DNA of 64,000 bases from Tractidigestivibacter sp050946515 (GTDB lineage Bacteria > Actinomycetota > Coriobacteriia > Coriobacteriales > Atopobiaceae): the NCBI RefSeq assembly GCF_050946515.1, contig NZ_JBMNUX010000001.1, forward strand, positions 186,001 through 250,000, read 5' to 3'. A model generated the notes under the pieces. The model saw only the letters and a program-made list of their open reading frames with translations, had not been told where the DNA came from and did no database searches. Of this stretch, positions 16,786-25,456 are shown one piece after another; position 1 is the first letter of the stretch; each line of letters opens with the position of its first letter. The position numbers and the translations under genes are program-made.

Positions 16786-16809
16786 GCCATTTCCCAGAGG
16801 GGAAATGGC
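16786..16809 (+). promoter_or_regulatory. Perfect 10-bp inverted repeat before a TetR gene
   Basis: GCCATTTCCC (16786-16795), AGAG, GGGAAATGGC (16800-16809). No T-run follows, so it is not a standard terminator. It ends 30 bp before the TetR ATG and is a good size for a TetR-type operator or an mRNA hairpin. Confidence 0.5.
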
Positions 16810-16839
16810 TTCGCGCGCTATGTCATGAGAAAGGAAGCC

Positions 16840-17427
16840 ATGGCTACGGGCAAGCCGGTCGACCTTCGCATAAGGCGCTCAAAGGCGGCAATTCGTGCCG
16901 CGGTGGCATCCCTTATGGCAGACCGTGGACCTGACGATGTGAGCGCAAAGGACGTAGCTGCGACCGCGCTCATCAATAAGAAGACCTTCTACGCGCATTA
17001 TCCCAGCGTCAAGGCGGTGGTCGATGAGCTCGAGAGCGATGCCGTTCGCGAGGTCGTCGATGTTGTACGGCAAGCGAGCCTGACGAGCGTTGAGGGGATT
17101 GCAGAGGGGTGCTTGCGGCTGCGCGACCTCGCCCAAGACGGCGCCACGGCCTTTGGCTCAATCATAGGCACCCGCATGCGCCCATTTCTCCTCGAGCGCT
17201 TGCGAGAAGAGCTCTCGTCCCAGCTCATGGTTTCTGTAGGCTCATCTGAGCGGCTTGGAAGCGCCGTAAAAGACGGCGCGGGCTACGCCGTCGACTTTGT
17301 CGCGGGCGGGGTCGTCTCGCTCCTTGACGCTTGGCTTTCTGACGGCGATGGCATGTCGGCCGAGGACGTGGCGGAGTCCTTGGCTCCCGCGCTGAGCCCT
17401 TACACAAAGATCGCGCTCGCTTCGTGA
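16840..17427 (+). CDS. TetR/AcrR-family transcriptional regulator
   Basis: 195 aa from the ATG at 16840 (AAAGGAAG site); a start 15 nt earlier is possible. Helix-turn-helix at about residues 10-55: RSKAAIRAAVASLMADRG, VSAKDVAATALINKKTFYAHYPS. The C-terminal ligand domain is all-helical and unassigned. It may control the Old Yellow Enzyme gene that follows 168 bp downstream, or the divergent thioesterase operon. Confidence 0.88.
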   Translation: MATGKPVDLRIRRSKAAIRAAVASLMADRGPDDVSAKDVAATALINKKTFYAHYPSVKAVVDELESDAVREVVDVVRQASLTSVEGIAEGCLRLRDLAQDGATAFGSIIGTRMRPFLLERLREELSSQLMVSVGSSERLGSAVKDGAGYAVDFVAGGVVSLLDAWLSDGDGMSAEDVAESLAPALSPYTKIALAS

Positions 17428-17595
17428 CCCAGCTCCCGGATGGCGATAGGTCTTTTGCCAAGCCGCTGTATTGAGCGTAAGGCGAGCGTGGGAACTTTGG
17501 TCAAGCTTGTTCTCTAAGGCGAAGCGATGCGTGTCAGATTGTTCTAGAATTTATGGGTCTTGTGCCTGACGTACGTCTGCGAGAGGAAGCTGCGC

Positions 17596-18597
17596 ATGTC
17601 CTTGATCGCTCAGCCCATACAAATTGGTCACCTCATGCTTAGGAATCGCATCGTCATGACCGCTGTCGACCGCAGCCTGGCTGACGAGGACGGCGAGGTA
17701 ACCGATGCAATGCTCGATCATTACACCAAGATTTTGGCGGCCGGCCCCTGCGGGCTTTGCATCACCGAGCACGCCTATGTGAGGCGCGACGGCCTTACGC
17801 ACTCAAGCCAGCTTGCCGCTTCTGACGATGGCTGCATCGAGGGGCTCTCTCGCCTTGCCGAGTGCTGCCATGCAACAGAGACGCCGGTTTTGCTGCGCTT
17901 GAGCCATGCCGGCTCTATGGCCGACCCCACGGAGGTTCCCGAGCCTGTGGCCCCGAGCCCCGTCTTCAACCCGTTCTTTCCCTCGGCCGGCCGCACGCTT
18001 CCGCACGAGCTGACCGAGCTCGAGATCGAGCGCCTGATTATCCGCTTCCTTAATGCGGCCGTTCGGGCCAAGAAGGCTGGCTTCGACGGGGTCGAGCTGC
18101 ACTGTGGCCATGGCTACCTCTTGAACGAATTTTACTCTCCGCTCACGAACAAGCGCGTCGACCAGTTTGGCCCCGCATCAATCATGAGCCGCATGCGCGC
18201 GCTGCTTGAGACCGTCTATTACATTCGCTCTGTCATCGGCTCAGACTTCATCGTGAGCGTCTGCCTGGGAGCGAGCGACTACGCCTTTGGTGGCTCCACC
18301 ATCGAGGACGCGGCCGAAGCCGCTCGCTCGCTTCATGGCGCGGGCGTCGACGTGATCTGCGTCTCTGGAGGGCTGCGCGGCAACTCCCGTCCGGACACCG
18401 ACCAGGCCGGCTGGTTCTCGGACGCCTCGACGGCCGTTCGCGAGCAGTCCTCGGTGCCGGTGATCTTGAAGGGCGGGATTCGCACCGCCGCAGACGCCCG
18501 GAGGCTTTTGGGAGACGGAGCCTGCGACCTAGTGGGCGTGGGGCGCACCCTCGAGCGCCATCTCGACTGGGCAAACAAGGCGCTCGTTGAGGAATAG
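17596..18597 (+). CDS. NADH:flavin oxidoreductase, Old Yellow Enzyme family
   Basis: 333 aa from the ATG at 17596 (GAGAGGAAG upstream). FMN-binding TIM barrel: LMLRNRIVMTAVDRS near the start, GFDGVELHCGHGYLLNEFYSP (shown in part of the family active-site block) around residues 160-180, and a C-terminal VGVGRTLERHLDW phosphate-binding region. It lacks the Fe-S/FAD C-terminal domains of enoate reductases, so it is a single-domain enzyme. Substrate unknown. A Gfo/Idh/MocA oxidoreductase follows after 59 bp. Confidence 0.88.
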   Translation: MSLIAQPIQIGHLMLRNRIVMTAVDRSLADEDGEVTDAMLDHYTKILAAGPCGLCITEHAYVRRDGLTHSSQLAASDDGCIEGLSRLAECCHATETPVLLRLSHAGSMADPTEVPEPVAPSPVFNPFFPSAGRTLPHELTELEIERLIIRFLNAAVRAKKAGFDGVELHCGHGYLLNEFYSPLTNKRVDQFGPASIMSRMRALLETVYYIRSVIGSDFIVSVCLGASDYAFGGSTIEDAAEAARSLHGAGVDVICVSGGLRGNSRPDTDQAGWFSDASTAVREQSSVPVILKGGIRTAADARRLLGDGACDLVGVGRTLERHLDWANKALVEE

Positions 18598-18656
18598 CGC
18601 GCAGGCGGGTTGGTGTGGCGCTTGCGCAGCAAGTTTGGGAGCAAAGGGGATGGACG

Positions 18657-19718
18657 ATGGACAAGATTCGCATTGCAACAATTGGCTCGAGCCTCATCGC
18701 GCAGCGCTTCCTTGATGCGCTCGACCGCTATGACGGCGCAACCTATGCCGGTGCCTATTCGAGAGACCCTGGCCGGGCGCGCGAGCTCTCTGCCGCGCAT
18801 GGCGGGAGCGGCTCGTTTTCCGACCTCGATGTCCTTGCAGCCAGTCCCGCGGTCGACGCGGTCTACGTCGCCTCTCCCAACGCGCTCCATGCGGGGCAGG
18901 CGGCGAAGATGGTCGCGGCGGGAAAGCACGTGCTCGTGGAGAAGTCCTTTGGCTCAAACCGCGCCGAGGCGGCCTCGGTCTTCTCGGCGGCTCGCGAGAA
19001 GGGCGTCGTCGCCCTCGAGGCGATGCGTCCCGTCCATGCCCCTGGATTCAAGAAGATTCAGGAGACGCTTCCTAAGCTTGGCGAGGTGCGCCTCGTCTAC
19101 CTCGGCTTCTCTAAGGTGACCTCTCGCATTTCTCGCTTCCGCGCCGGCGAGCGCCTCAACATCTTTGACACGCGCTTCTCTGCTGGGGCCCTCATGGACA
19201 TCGGCGTGTACTGCGTGGAGCCCGCGATTGCGCTCTTCGGGTCTCCGGAGCGCGTCAGCTCAAGCGTCGTGACGGCGCCCGTGGTGGGAGAGGAGCCGGG
19301 GAGCCGCTACGGGACCATCGACCTTGCGGGCACGATCACGCTGAGCTATCCGGGGAAGTCCGTCGTGCTGTCATATGGCAAGCTCACTGACGACCTCATC
19401 TCATGCCAGATCCAGGGCGAGGAGGGGACGCTTCTCTTTGACGGTGTCTCCACGCCGGGCAACCTCCGCCTTTGCGTCCACGAGCAGAAGGCCATGACCT
19501 GGGGGACCGTAGGCGGCGCCGAGCAGGCCATTCCTGTCGACACCCCCGAAAACGACATGGTCTGCGAGCTCGACGACTTCTGCCGCGCGGTGCGCGGCGA
19601 GAAGGACGCCCTTGCCTTCAGGGACGCGTGCGAGAAGGTCACGCTCGACTCGCTCGCCGTCATGGACGAGGTGCGCTCGCAGGCCGGCGTGCGCTTCCCT
19701 GCAGACGACGCTCGCTAG
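18657..19718 (+). CDS. Gfo/Idh/MocA-family NAD(P)-dependent oxidoreductase
   Basis: 353 aa from the ATG at 18657 with AAAGGGGA upstream. Rossmann fold: IRIATIGSSLIAQRFLDAL, then DAVYVASPNALHAGQAAKM and KHVLVEKSFGSN. The usual EKP motif is EKS. The C-terminal domain has the GALMDIGVYCVEPAIALFG stretch of the family. Acts on a sugar, inositol or related polyol; substrate cannot be assigned. Probably cotranscribed with the OYE gene and closed by the terminator at 19758. Confidence 0.88.
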   Translation: MDKIRIATIGSSLIAQRFLDALDRYDGATYAGAYSRDPGRARELSAAHGGSGSFSDLDVLAASPAVDAVYVASPNALHAGQAAKMVAAGKHVLVEKSFGSNRAEAASVFSAAREKGVVALEAMRPVHAPGFKKIQETLPKLGEVRLVYLGFSKVTSRISRFRAGERLNIFDTRFSAGALMDIGVYCVEPAIALFGSPERVSSSVVTAPVVGEEPGSRYGTIDLAGTITLSYPGKSVVLSYGKLTDDLISCQIQGEEGTLLFDGVSTPGNLRLCVHEQKAMTWGTVGGAEQAIPVDTPENDMVCELDDFCRAVRGEKDALAFRDACEKVTLDSLAVMDEVRSQAGVRFPADDAR

Positions 19719-19757
19719 CTTGCCGGCATCCTTCGCGCTTCGGGGCCTGAAAAAATG

Positions 19758-19792
19758 AGGCGGTCGCTCTTCTCGGGCGACCGCCTTTTTGT
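19758..19792 (+). terminator. Intrinsic terminator
   Basis: AGGCGGTCGC / GCGACCGCCT (19758-19767, 19777-19786), 9-nt loop, followed by TTTTTG. On the other strand an A-run before the stem gives a T-run, so it can serve the convergent lipid kinase gene too. Confidence 0.85.
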
Positions 19793-19811
19793 CACGCTAT
19801 GCTCGCGCTTC

Positions 19812-20786
19812 CTACTGCATGGGGTAGGCAATCTCTCCGCCTCCGTCAAAGCGAGGCTGCGGGGCCTCTTTTGGTCGGTACGGGCTCATGGAGTCAACGA
19901 TCACGTTGCAGCAGGAGGGGACCACGCGCGCTTGGTACTCGGTCACGCTTGGGCATACCACGTCGCCGTCCACCTCAAGCGGTATGGGCTCAGAGCTCCT
20001 GACGGTGATCCTGCGGCCGCGGAACGACTCGATGTGAGGCCGTCCTATGGCCTTCCCCTCCTTGTCCACGAGCCCAAACAGAATCGGCCGAATCAGCTGC
20101 GCGGCATCTTGGGTCTCGAGCACGATGACGTCCAGTATCCCGTCGTCCATGCGGCAGTCGGGCACGATCTGTATGTCGCCCTGCATCATCGCATTGTTGG
20201 CGACAAGGCACGAGATTCCGTCTCTCTCATAGGTCTTGCCATCGACCGTGATGGCGAAGTGCAGCACGGTGGGGTGGGAGTTCTGGAACGCCGCGGCGAA
20301 GTAGGCGGCCTCGCCCATCGCGGCCTTGTTTGGCAGCGCTGCCTGCATCAGCTGCGCATCGTAGCCGGTCCCGGACATCAGGCCGAACTCCTTCGACTGC
20401 GGGGTGCCCTTCTCGTCCTTCCAGAGCATCTCCCCGAGGTCGATCTTGGCGGTGGCGCCCACGCGGCACGCTCTCGCGAGCGCGGAAGGCTCGGGGCCGT
20501 TGCCGATGTTCGCGGAGAGGAGGTTGGCCGTTCCTGACGGGAACACGCAAGCAGAGACCTCGCGGTTCTTCAAGGCGCCGAGCAGGCTGGTGACGGTTCC
20601 GTCGCCTCCTGAGAGGACGCAGACGTCATAGTCCTCGGCGTCGGCGGTGGCTTCCTCTGCCGTGAAGTCTTCTGTCAAGCTGCGAAATATGCACTCGTCT
20701 CCCGCATGGACCAGTGCGCGCTCAAACTCAAATATCGAGTCAGATCCGAAGCCTGACTTAGGGTTATGGATGATGAGACTGCGCAT
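19812..20786 (-). CDS. Diacylglycerol kinase-family lipid kinase
   Basis: 324 aa from the ATG at 20786 (MRSLIIHNPKSGFGSDS), the family's typical N-terminus; an in-frame ATG 36 nt upstream is less likely. Contains the nucleotide motif SGGDGTVTSLLGAL and FPSGTANLLSANIG of DagK/YegS enzymes, and a C-terminal beta domain ending in VEVDGDV-like sequence (PLEVDGDVVCPS). Phosphorylates diacylglycerol or a related lipid at the membrane. Divergent from the RNase D gene. Confidence 0.88.
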   Translation of the reverse strand: MRSLIIHNPKSGFGSDSIFEFERALVHAGDECIFRSLTEDFTAEEATADAEDYDVCVLSGGDGTVTSLLGALKNREVSACVFPSGTANLLSANIGNGPEPSALARACRVGATAKIDLGEMLWKDEKGTPQSKEFGLMSGTGYDAQLMQAALPNKAAMGEAAYFAAAFQNSHPTVLHFAITVDGKTYERDGISCLVANNAMMQGDIQIVPDCRMDDGILDVIVLETQDAAQLIRPILFGLVDKEGKAIGRPHIESFRGRRITVRSSEPIPLEVDGDVVCPSVTEYQARVVPSCCNVIVDSMSPYRPKEAPQPRFDGGGEIAYPMQ

Positions 20787-20905
20787 GAGCCTCCCTCCCG
20801 TACGTATGCGTGGCGTGCGCATGTATCATTATGCAGTTGCAGGCCGAAGGCCTCTCACGCCATCCTATGGTAGCCCATGACAAATACAACGATTTGGAGC
20901 CATCT

Positions 20906-22036
20906 GTGTACATCTCGACGAGCGACGAACTAAGGGACTTCTGCGACAAGATCAGAGGTGCCCGCGTTGTTGCCGTGGACACCGAGTTTTTGCGCGAGAA
21001 GACCTATCGTCCGCTTCTGTGCCTGATTCAGGTTGGCACCAAAGACCAGATTGGCGCCGTGGACCCGCTTCTCGTCGACGACCTTACTCCGCTGGCAGAG
21101 GTTTTTGCCGACGAGAGCGTCACGAAGGTCTTCCATGCCTGCGGGCAAGACCTCGAGGCTATCTACGACACCATGGGCGTGATCTGCAAGCCCGTGTTTG
21201 ACACTCAGGTCGCCGCCGCCTTCCTTGGGATGCGGCAGCAGACGAGCTATGCGGCCGTTGTCGAGGGCTATTGCAACGTCCATCTGCCCAAGGCCGAGTC
21301 ATTGACCGACTGGTCGCACCGCCCGCTTGACCCCGAGCAGCTTGTCTATGCCGAGGATGACGTTCGCTACCTGCCCGCGATCTACGATGCCATGATTGAC
21401 AAGCTCGTCCGCAAGGACCGCCTCTCTTGGGTCGAGCCCGAGATGGCCGCCCTGACCGAGCTGTCTCGCGTGCGCAAGGACCCGCGCGAGGCCTACCTCA
21501 AGCTCCGCCGCTCGAACTCTCTCACGAGAAGGCAGCTCGCCATTGCCCGCGAGGTCTGCGCCTGGCGAGAGGAGACGGCCTCCAAAAGAAACGTCCCCAA
21601 GAAGTGGATCGTCTCCGACGAGGTCCTCGTCGAGGTCTGCCGGCGCGCCCCAAAGAACGTGCAGTCGTTGCGCAAGATTCGTGGGACCGAGCAGCTGAGC
21701 GCAAAGGACGGCGCTGCGCTCGTGGAGGCCGTCGCTGCGGGGGAGCGCGTTCCTGCCTCCGAGTGCCCCTCTCACGAGAAGCACTACCACGCCACGACCG
21801 AGATCGAGAGCGTCGTCGATTTGATGTACGCGCTTGTCCGCCTCGTTTCCGAGCAGTCTGGCGTTGCCGCGCAGCTCATTGCCACGCGCGATGATCTTGC
21901 CGGCTTCATTCGCGACCGTAAGAGCTCGCCGCTTTTGGTTGGATGGCGCAAGGAGCTTGTGGGCGACAAGCTCGTTCAGCTGCTTGAGGGCGAGACAGGC
22001 CTTACCGTCAGAGAGGGGCGGGTGGAGTTCATCTAG
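20906..22036 (+). CDS. rnd: Ribonuclease D
   Basis: 376 aa from the GTG at 20906, which has GGAG 6 nt upstream and gives the length and start of E. coli RNase D (375 aa); earlier in-frame ATGs lack a ribosome site. 3'-5' exoribonuclease for tRNA 3'-end trimming. DEDDy residues: DTEF (25-28), FHACGQDLEAIYD, and YAEDDVRYL. An HRDC domain follows (SLTRRQLAIAREVCAWREE) and a second helical C-terminal region, as in the family. Confidence 0.92.
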   Translation: MYISTSDELRDFCDKIRGARVVAVDTEFLREKTYRPLLCLIQVGTKDQIGAVDPLLVDDLTPLAEVFADESVTKVFHACGQDLEAIYDTMGVICKPVFDTQVAAAFLGMRQQTSYAAVVEGYCNVHLPKAESLTDWSHRPLDPEQLVYAEDDVRYLPAIYDAMIDKLVRKDRLSWVEPEMAALTELSRVRKDPREAYLKLRRSNSLTRRQLAIAREVCAWREETASKRNVPKKWIVSDEVLVEVCRRAPKNVQSLRKIRGTEQLSAKDGAALVEAVAAGERVPASECPSHEKHYHATTEIESVVDLMYALVRLVSEQSGVAAQLIATRDDLAGFIRDRKSSPLLVGWRKELVGDKLVQLLEGETGLTVREGRVEFI

Positions 22037-22154
22037 GCGTGGATAAGCAATTCCCGCGTATGCTGAATTTCTGTCTGGGGGCTCAGGTAGTATCTTTGAG
22101 ACGGCTTTGTCGGGTACAAGCTAGGCGCATGTCCACCGTTCGATTGGAGCTTCC

Positions 22155-22853
22155 ATGGGCTATTACTATGGTGGGTACTACGGGATTGACATCGCGTACT
22201 ACGCGATAGTCCTCATATCATTGATTCTTGGAATCGCCACCCAAGGCTATATCAAGCGCCAGTATTCGCGCTGGTCCAAGAAGGACGCCTCTTACAACGG
22301 GACCGGCGCCGAGGTCGCTCAGCAGATGCTTGCCTCGAACGGCGTAACGGGCGTCGGCATCGCACGCGTGGGAGGTCAGCTTACCGACTACTACGATCCA
22401 CGCGACAACCAGCTGCACCTTTCTGACGAGAACCTTCGCGGAGGGTCGGTGGCGTCGGTCGCTGTTGCCTGCCACGAGGCTGGCCATGCCGTCCAGCATG
22501 CAAAGGGCTATGCGCCGGTCAAGATTCGCACGGCGCTTGTGCCTGTTGTCAACTTCACGCAGAACGTCTGGATGATCGTGTTTCTCATCGGGGTGTTCCT
22601 TAACACGGTCGGCCTCGTGCGCCTCGCCATCCTGCTGTTTGCCTTCTCGGTCATCTTCCAGCTGGTCACGCTACCGGTAGAGTTCAACGCCTCGCATCGT
22701 GCGCTTGAGTACATCAAGTCAAGCGGTCAGTCAATCGACCTCGTGGGCGCGCGCCAGGTTCTCACCGCCGCCGCGCTCACCTATGTTGCCGCTGCGCTCG
22801 TCTCGATTCTGCAGCTGCTCTACCTGCTGGGTCGCACAGGGGACAGGGATTAG
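22155..22853 (+). CDS. YugP-like membrane zinc metallopeptidase
   Basis: 232 aa. HEAGH at residues 107-111 (ACHEAGHAVQHAKGY) is the zinc site of the neutral zinc metallopeptidase 2 family; about four membrane helices (13-30, 122-150, 154-175, 198-225). The N-terminus MGYYYGGYYG is tyrosine/glycine-rich as in YugP. Its natural substrates are unknown. The xseA ATG is 1 bp after its stop, so it leads an operon with xseA and xseB. Confidence 0.88.
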   Translation: MGYYYGGYYGIDIAYYAIVLISLILGIATQGYIKRQYSRWSKKDASYNGTGAEVAQQMLASNGVTGVGIARVGGQLTDYYDPRDNQLHLSDENLRGGSVASVAVACHEAGHAVQHAKGYAPVKIRTALVPVVNFTQNVWMIVFLIGVFLNTVGLVRLAILLFAFSVIFQLVTLPVEFNASHRALEYIKSSGQSIDLVGARQVLTAAALTYVAAALVSILQLLYLLGRTGDRD

Positions 22854-22854
22854 C

Positions 22855-24204
22855 ATGGCCGCTTTGGGAACAGACGAGCCGCTCTCCATCACCCAGGCGG
22901 TTGCTATCGCGTCGGGCAAGGTCGACACCATCCCGAGCCTTGTGGTGACGGGCGAGGTCAGCGGCTTTCGTGGGCCAAACTCGCGCGGGCATTGCTACTT
23001 CAGCCTGAAGGACGACGAATGCGCCATGTCCGTGATCGTCTGGAGGGGCGTTTACAGCAAAATTGACATCCCGCTCAAGGACGGGCTCCAGATTCTGGCG
23101 AAGGGCGCCTTTGAGGTCTATGCCAACACGGGAAAGCTCTCCTTCGTGATCAAGTCATATACCGTATCGGGGGAGGGGCTGCTTCGCCAGCAGGTTGCCG
23201 CCCTAGCAAAGCGACTTCGTGCCGAGGGGCTCATGGACGAGTCCCGCAAGCGCAAGATTCCCCAGTTCTGCCAGCGCGTCTGCGTGGTCACCTCCCTTAC
23301 CGGAAGCGTCATCGACGACGTCAAGCGCACGCTTGCCAGAAGAAACAAGCTCGTCCAGATTGACGTCGTGGGCTGCCAGGTGCAGGGCAAGCAGGCGCCG
23401 CCCACCATCATCCGCGCGCTGCAGGTTGCTGCGGCATCGAGGCCCGACGCAATCCTTCTGGTGCGTGGCGGCGGCTCGTACGAGGACCTCATGTGCTTCA
23501 ACGACGAGGACGTCGCCCGCGCCGTGGCGGCAAGCCCCGTTCCGGTCATCACGGGCATCGGCCACGAGCCCGACACGAGCATCTGCGACATGGTCGCTGA
23601 TCGTCGCTGCTCGACACCCACGGCCGCCGCCGAGTCGGTGGCCCCCGCCTTCAACGAGATTGAGACGCTCACCAACCAGCGCGGCGTTCGCCTAGGCAAT
23701 GCCATGGCATCCACGCTCGCTTCTGACCGGCAGCAGATCGACTCGCTTGGCGAGCGCGTCGTCCGCTCTGTTGAGGGAAGCATCGCGCGGCTCTCCACCT
23801 ACGTCGACGGGCTTGCCTCAAGGCGCTGCCTCACAGACCCCATGGCGCTGCTCACTGCCCGCGAAGACGCCCTCACGATGACAGAAGAGCGCTTGCACGA
23901 TGCCATCCCGCGCTCGCTCGAGCGCTCGCAGCGGCAGCTGGACGCAAGCGCCGAGCGGCTGGCCTCAGCGGGGTCTCGCATGCTCGACCCCTTCAAGGCG
24001 TCTCTGGGCACCTCGGCGGCGACGCTCGATGCGCTCTCTCCGCTGAAGGTCCTTGGTCGCGGCTACGCGATCGCGCGTGACGGGAAGGGGCATGTTGTCT
24101 CGTCTTCAAGCCAGCTTTCTGTTGGAGACGAGGTCTCGGTGATGCTCGGGTCTGGCGAGGTCGATGCCACGGTGAGCGCCGTGCGCGATAAGGCAAGCGT
24201 CTAG
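22855..24204 (+). CDS. xseA: Exodeoxyribonuclease VII large subunit
   Basis: 449 aa from the ATG at 22855 (AGGGGACAGGGATT upstream); the frame is open earlier inside yugP but that part is not XseA-like. Degrades single-stranded DNA with XseB. N-terminal OB fold (SLVVTGEVSGFRGPNSRGHCYFSLKDD, quoted in part), catalytic region with VRGGGSYEDLMCFNDEDVARA and TGIGHEPDTSICDMVADRR, long coiled-coil from about residue 265 to 380, and a C-terminal segment GRGYAIARDGKG. xseB follows after 34 bp. Confidence 0.94.
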   Translation: MAALGTDEPLSITQAVAIASGKVDTIPSLVVTGEVSGFRGPNSRGHCYFSLKDDECAMSVIVWRGVYSKIDIPLKDGLQILAKGAFEVYANTGKLSFVIKSYTVSGEGLLRQQVAALAKRLRAEGLMDESRKRKIPQFCQRVCVVTSLTGSVIDDVKRTLARRNKLVQIDVVGCQVQGKQAPPTIIRALQVAAASRPDAILLVRGGGSYEDLMCFNDEDVARAVAASPVPVITGIGHEPDTSICDMVADRRCSTPTAAAESVAPAFNEIETLTNQRGVRLGNAMASTLASDRQQIDSLGERVVRSVEGSIARLSTYVDGLASRRCLTDPMALLTAREDALTMTEERLHDAIPRSLERSQRQLDASAERLASAGSRMLDPFKASLGTSAATLDALSPLKVLGRGYAIARDGKGHVVSSSSQLSVGDEVSVMLGSGEVDATVSAVRDKASV

Positions 24205-24238
24205 GATTCGCGGTCTCGCTGGCCGCTAGAAAGGGGAC

Positions 24239-24517
24239 ATGATGGCAGAAGCAAACGAGTCCAAAAAGATTGAAGACATGAGCTTCAAGGAGGCTTCGGT
24301 CGAGCTCGAGCAGATCGTGCGCTCGCTTGAGTCGGGCGACCTTGAGCTCGAGGAGTCGCTTGAGCGATACCAGCGCGGAGTCGAGATCTTGAAGAGCCTT
24401 CGCACAAGGCTCGCCACGGCAGAGCAGAAGGTCCAAGTCCTTCTCGACGCCACGAATGAGGACGCCCCTGTTACAGACACCACCTCGGCACCCTCAACGG
24501 CCTATCTGGACGAGTAA
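24239..24517 (+). CDS. xseB: Exodeoxyribonuclease VII small subunit
   Basis: 92 aa; AAAGGGGAC precedes the ATG (an ATG one codon later is equally possible). Signature MSFKEASVELEQIVRSLES then LELEESLERYQRGVEIL, the two-helix coiled coil that packs around XseA. The C-terminal 20 residues are a polar tail. Located directly after xseA as expected for the complex. Confidence 0.92.
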   Translation: MMAEANESKKIEDMSFKEASVELEQIVRSLESGDLELEESLERYQRGVEILKSLRTRLATAEQKVQVLLDATNEDAPVTDTTSAPSTAYLDE

Positions 24518-24577
24518 ACTCATCTCTGGCGCGTCGGCATTTGCCCCCGCGCCAGACGACTATCGAAGGAGCTTTTT

Positions 24578-24931
24578 ATGTCAGACTCAGACTGCCTCTT
24601 CTGCAAGATTGCCAATGGCGAGATCCCGACGGACTTCCTCTACGAGGACGACCTCGTCGTCGCCTTCCGTGACATCAACCCGCTTACCCCAACGCACGTG
24701 CTCGTCGTCCCCAAGAAGCACTACGACAACATCTGCGACAACGTGCCGGCGGAGACCCTCGCCGCCATCGCTCACGCCGTCGACGTCGTGACCAAGGCGG
24801 AGGGCATCGACAAGACCGGCTATCGCTGCGTCACCAACACGGGCGATGACGGCGGGCAGTCGGTGCACCATCTGCACGTCCACGTGCTGGGCGGCCGCAA
24901 GCTTCGTGGCGACATGGGCGAGGGGATGTAG
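24578..24931 (+). CDS. HIT-family nucleotide-binding protein (HinT-like)
   Basis: 117 aa. Begins CLFCKIANGEIPTDFLYEDD and ends with the histidine triad HHLHVHVLGGRKL, catalytic for purine nucleoside phosphoramidate or AMP-lysine hydrolysis. Normal HinT length. The neighbour downstream starts 1 bp after the stop. Confidence 0.93.
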   Translation: MSDSDCLFCKIANGEIPTDFLYEDDLVVAFRDINPLTPTHVLVVPKKHYDNICDNVPAETLAAIAHAVDVVTKAEGIDKTGYRCVTNTGDDGGQSVHHLHVHVLGGRKLRGDMGEGM

Positions 24932-24932
24932 C

Positions 24933-25346
24933 ATGGCAGACTCCGAGCGCGTCCAGGGCGCAACCGAGCGCCATAACCGCGGCTACAACTGTGCCCAAGC
25001 AGTCTCCTGCGCCTTTGCCGACCTCGCCGGCGTAGACGAAGAGACGCTCTTCCGCGCGACCGAGGGCTTGGGGCTTGGCATGGGCGGCATGCAGTGCACG
25101 TGCGGTGCCCTCTCGGGCGCCTGCGTCCTCGCCGGCCTTGTCGGCTCTGACGGGAACCTCGAGCACCCCGCTTCCAAGAGAGACACCTACGCCGTCTCGC
25201 GCCGCATCGCCGAGCGCTTCAAAGAGGAGGCGGGCTCGACGGTCTGCTGCGAGCTCAAGGGCGTTGACACCGGCCGAAGGCTTCTCAGCTGCCCCGACTG
25301 CGTCCGCCTTGGCGCGCGCATAGCCGAGGAGGAGCTCTTCTCGTAA
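24933..25346 (+). CDS. C_GCAxxG_C_C family cysteine-rich protein
   Basis: 137 aa from the ATG at 24933 (GAGGGGATG site overlapping the HIT gene end). The cysteine pattern fits the family: RGYNCAQAVSCAF, MQCTCGALSGACVLAGL, TVCCELKG and SCPDCVRLGARI. These proteins are probably metal or redox cofactor binding and are common in anaerobes, sometimes with split-Soret-type or selenium-related genes; the function here is unknown. Coupled to the HIT gene. Confidence 0.85.
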   Translation: MADSERVQGATERHNRGYNCAQAVSCAFADLAGVDEETLFRATEGLGLGMGGMQCTCGALSGACVLAGLVGSDGNLEHPASKRDTYAVSRRIAERFKEEAGSTVCCELKGVDTGRRLLSCPDCVRLGARIAEEELFS

Positions 25347-25371
25347 GCAAGGTTCGTGCCCGTTGTCGATT

Positions 25372-25391
25372 CGCCGCTCCTTCGAGCGGCG
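25372..25391 (+). terminator. Stem-loop after the C_GCAxxG_C_C gene
   Basis: CGCCGCTC-CTTC-GAGCGGCG, a perfect 8-bp hairpin 25 bp after the stop. The following sequence is not T-rich, so termination is uncertain. Confidence 0.4.
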
Positions 25392-25403
25392 TCTCGGCTA
25401 TCA

Positions 25404-25441
25404 TTGAACCGTTTTGCGGATTGCTACAGTGGAAGTTCCAC
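25404..25441 (+). promoter_or_regulatory. Possible ackA promoter and palindrome
   Basis: TTGAAC (25404-25409) and TACAGT (25425-25430) are spaced by only 15 nt, so the assignment is weak. The perfect palindrome GTGGAAGTTCCAC (25429-25441) overlaps the end of the -10 and could be an operator or a hairpin just before the ribosome site. Confidence 0.35.
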
Positions 25442-25456
25442 TTCGAGAGGAGAACC

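Noticed and set aside
24578..25346. HIT and C_GCAxxG_C_C genes as part of a mobile or selenium cluster
   Set aside because: No integrase, transposase or selenium gene nearby; codon use matches the surroundings.
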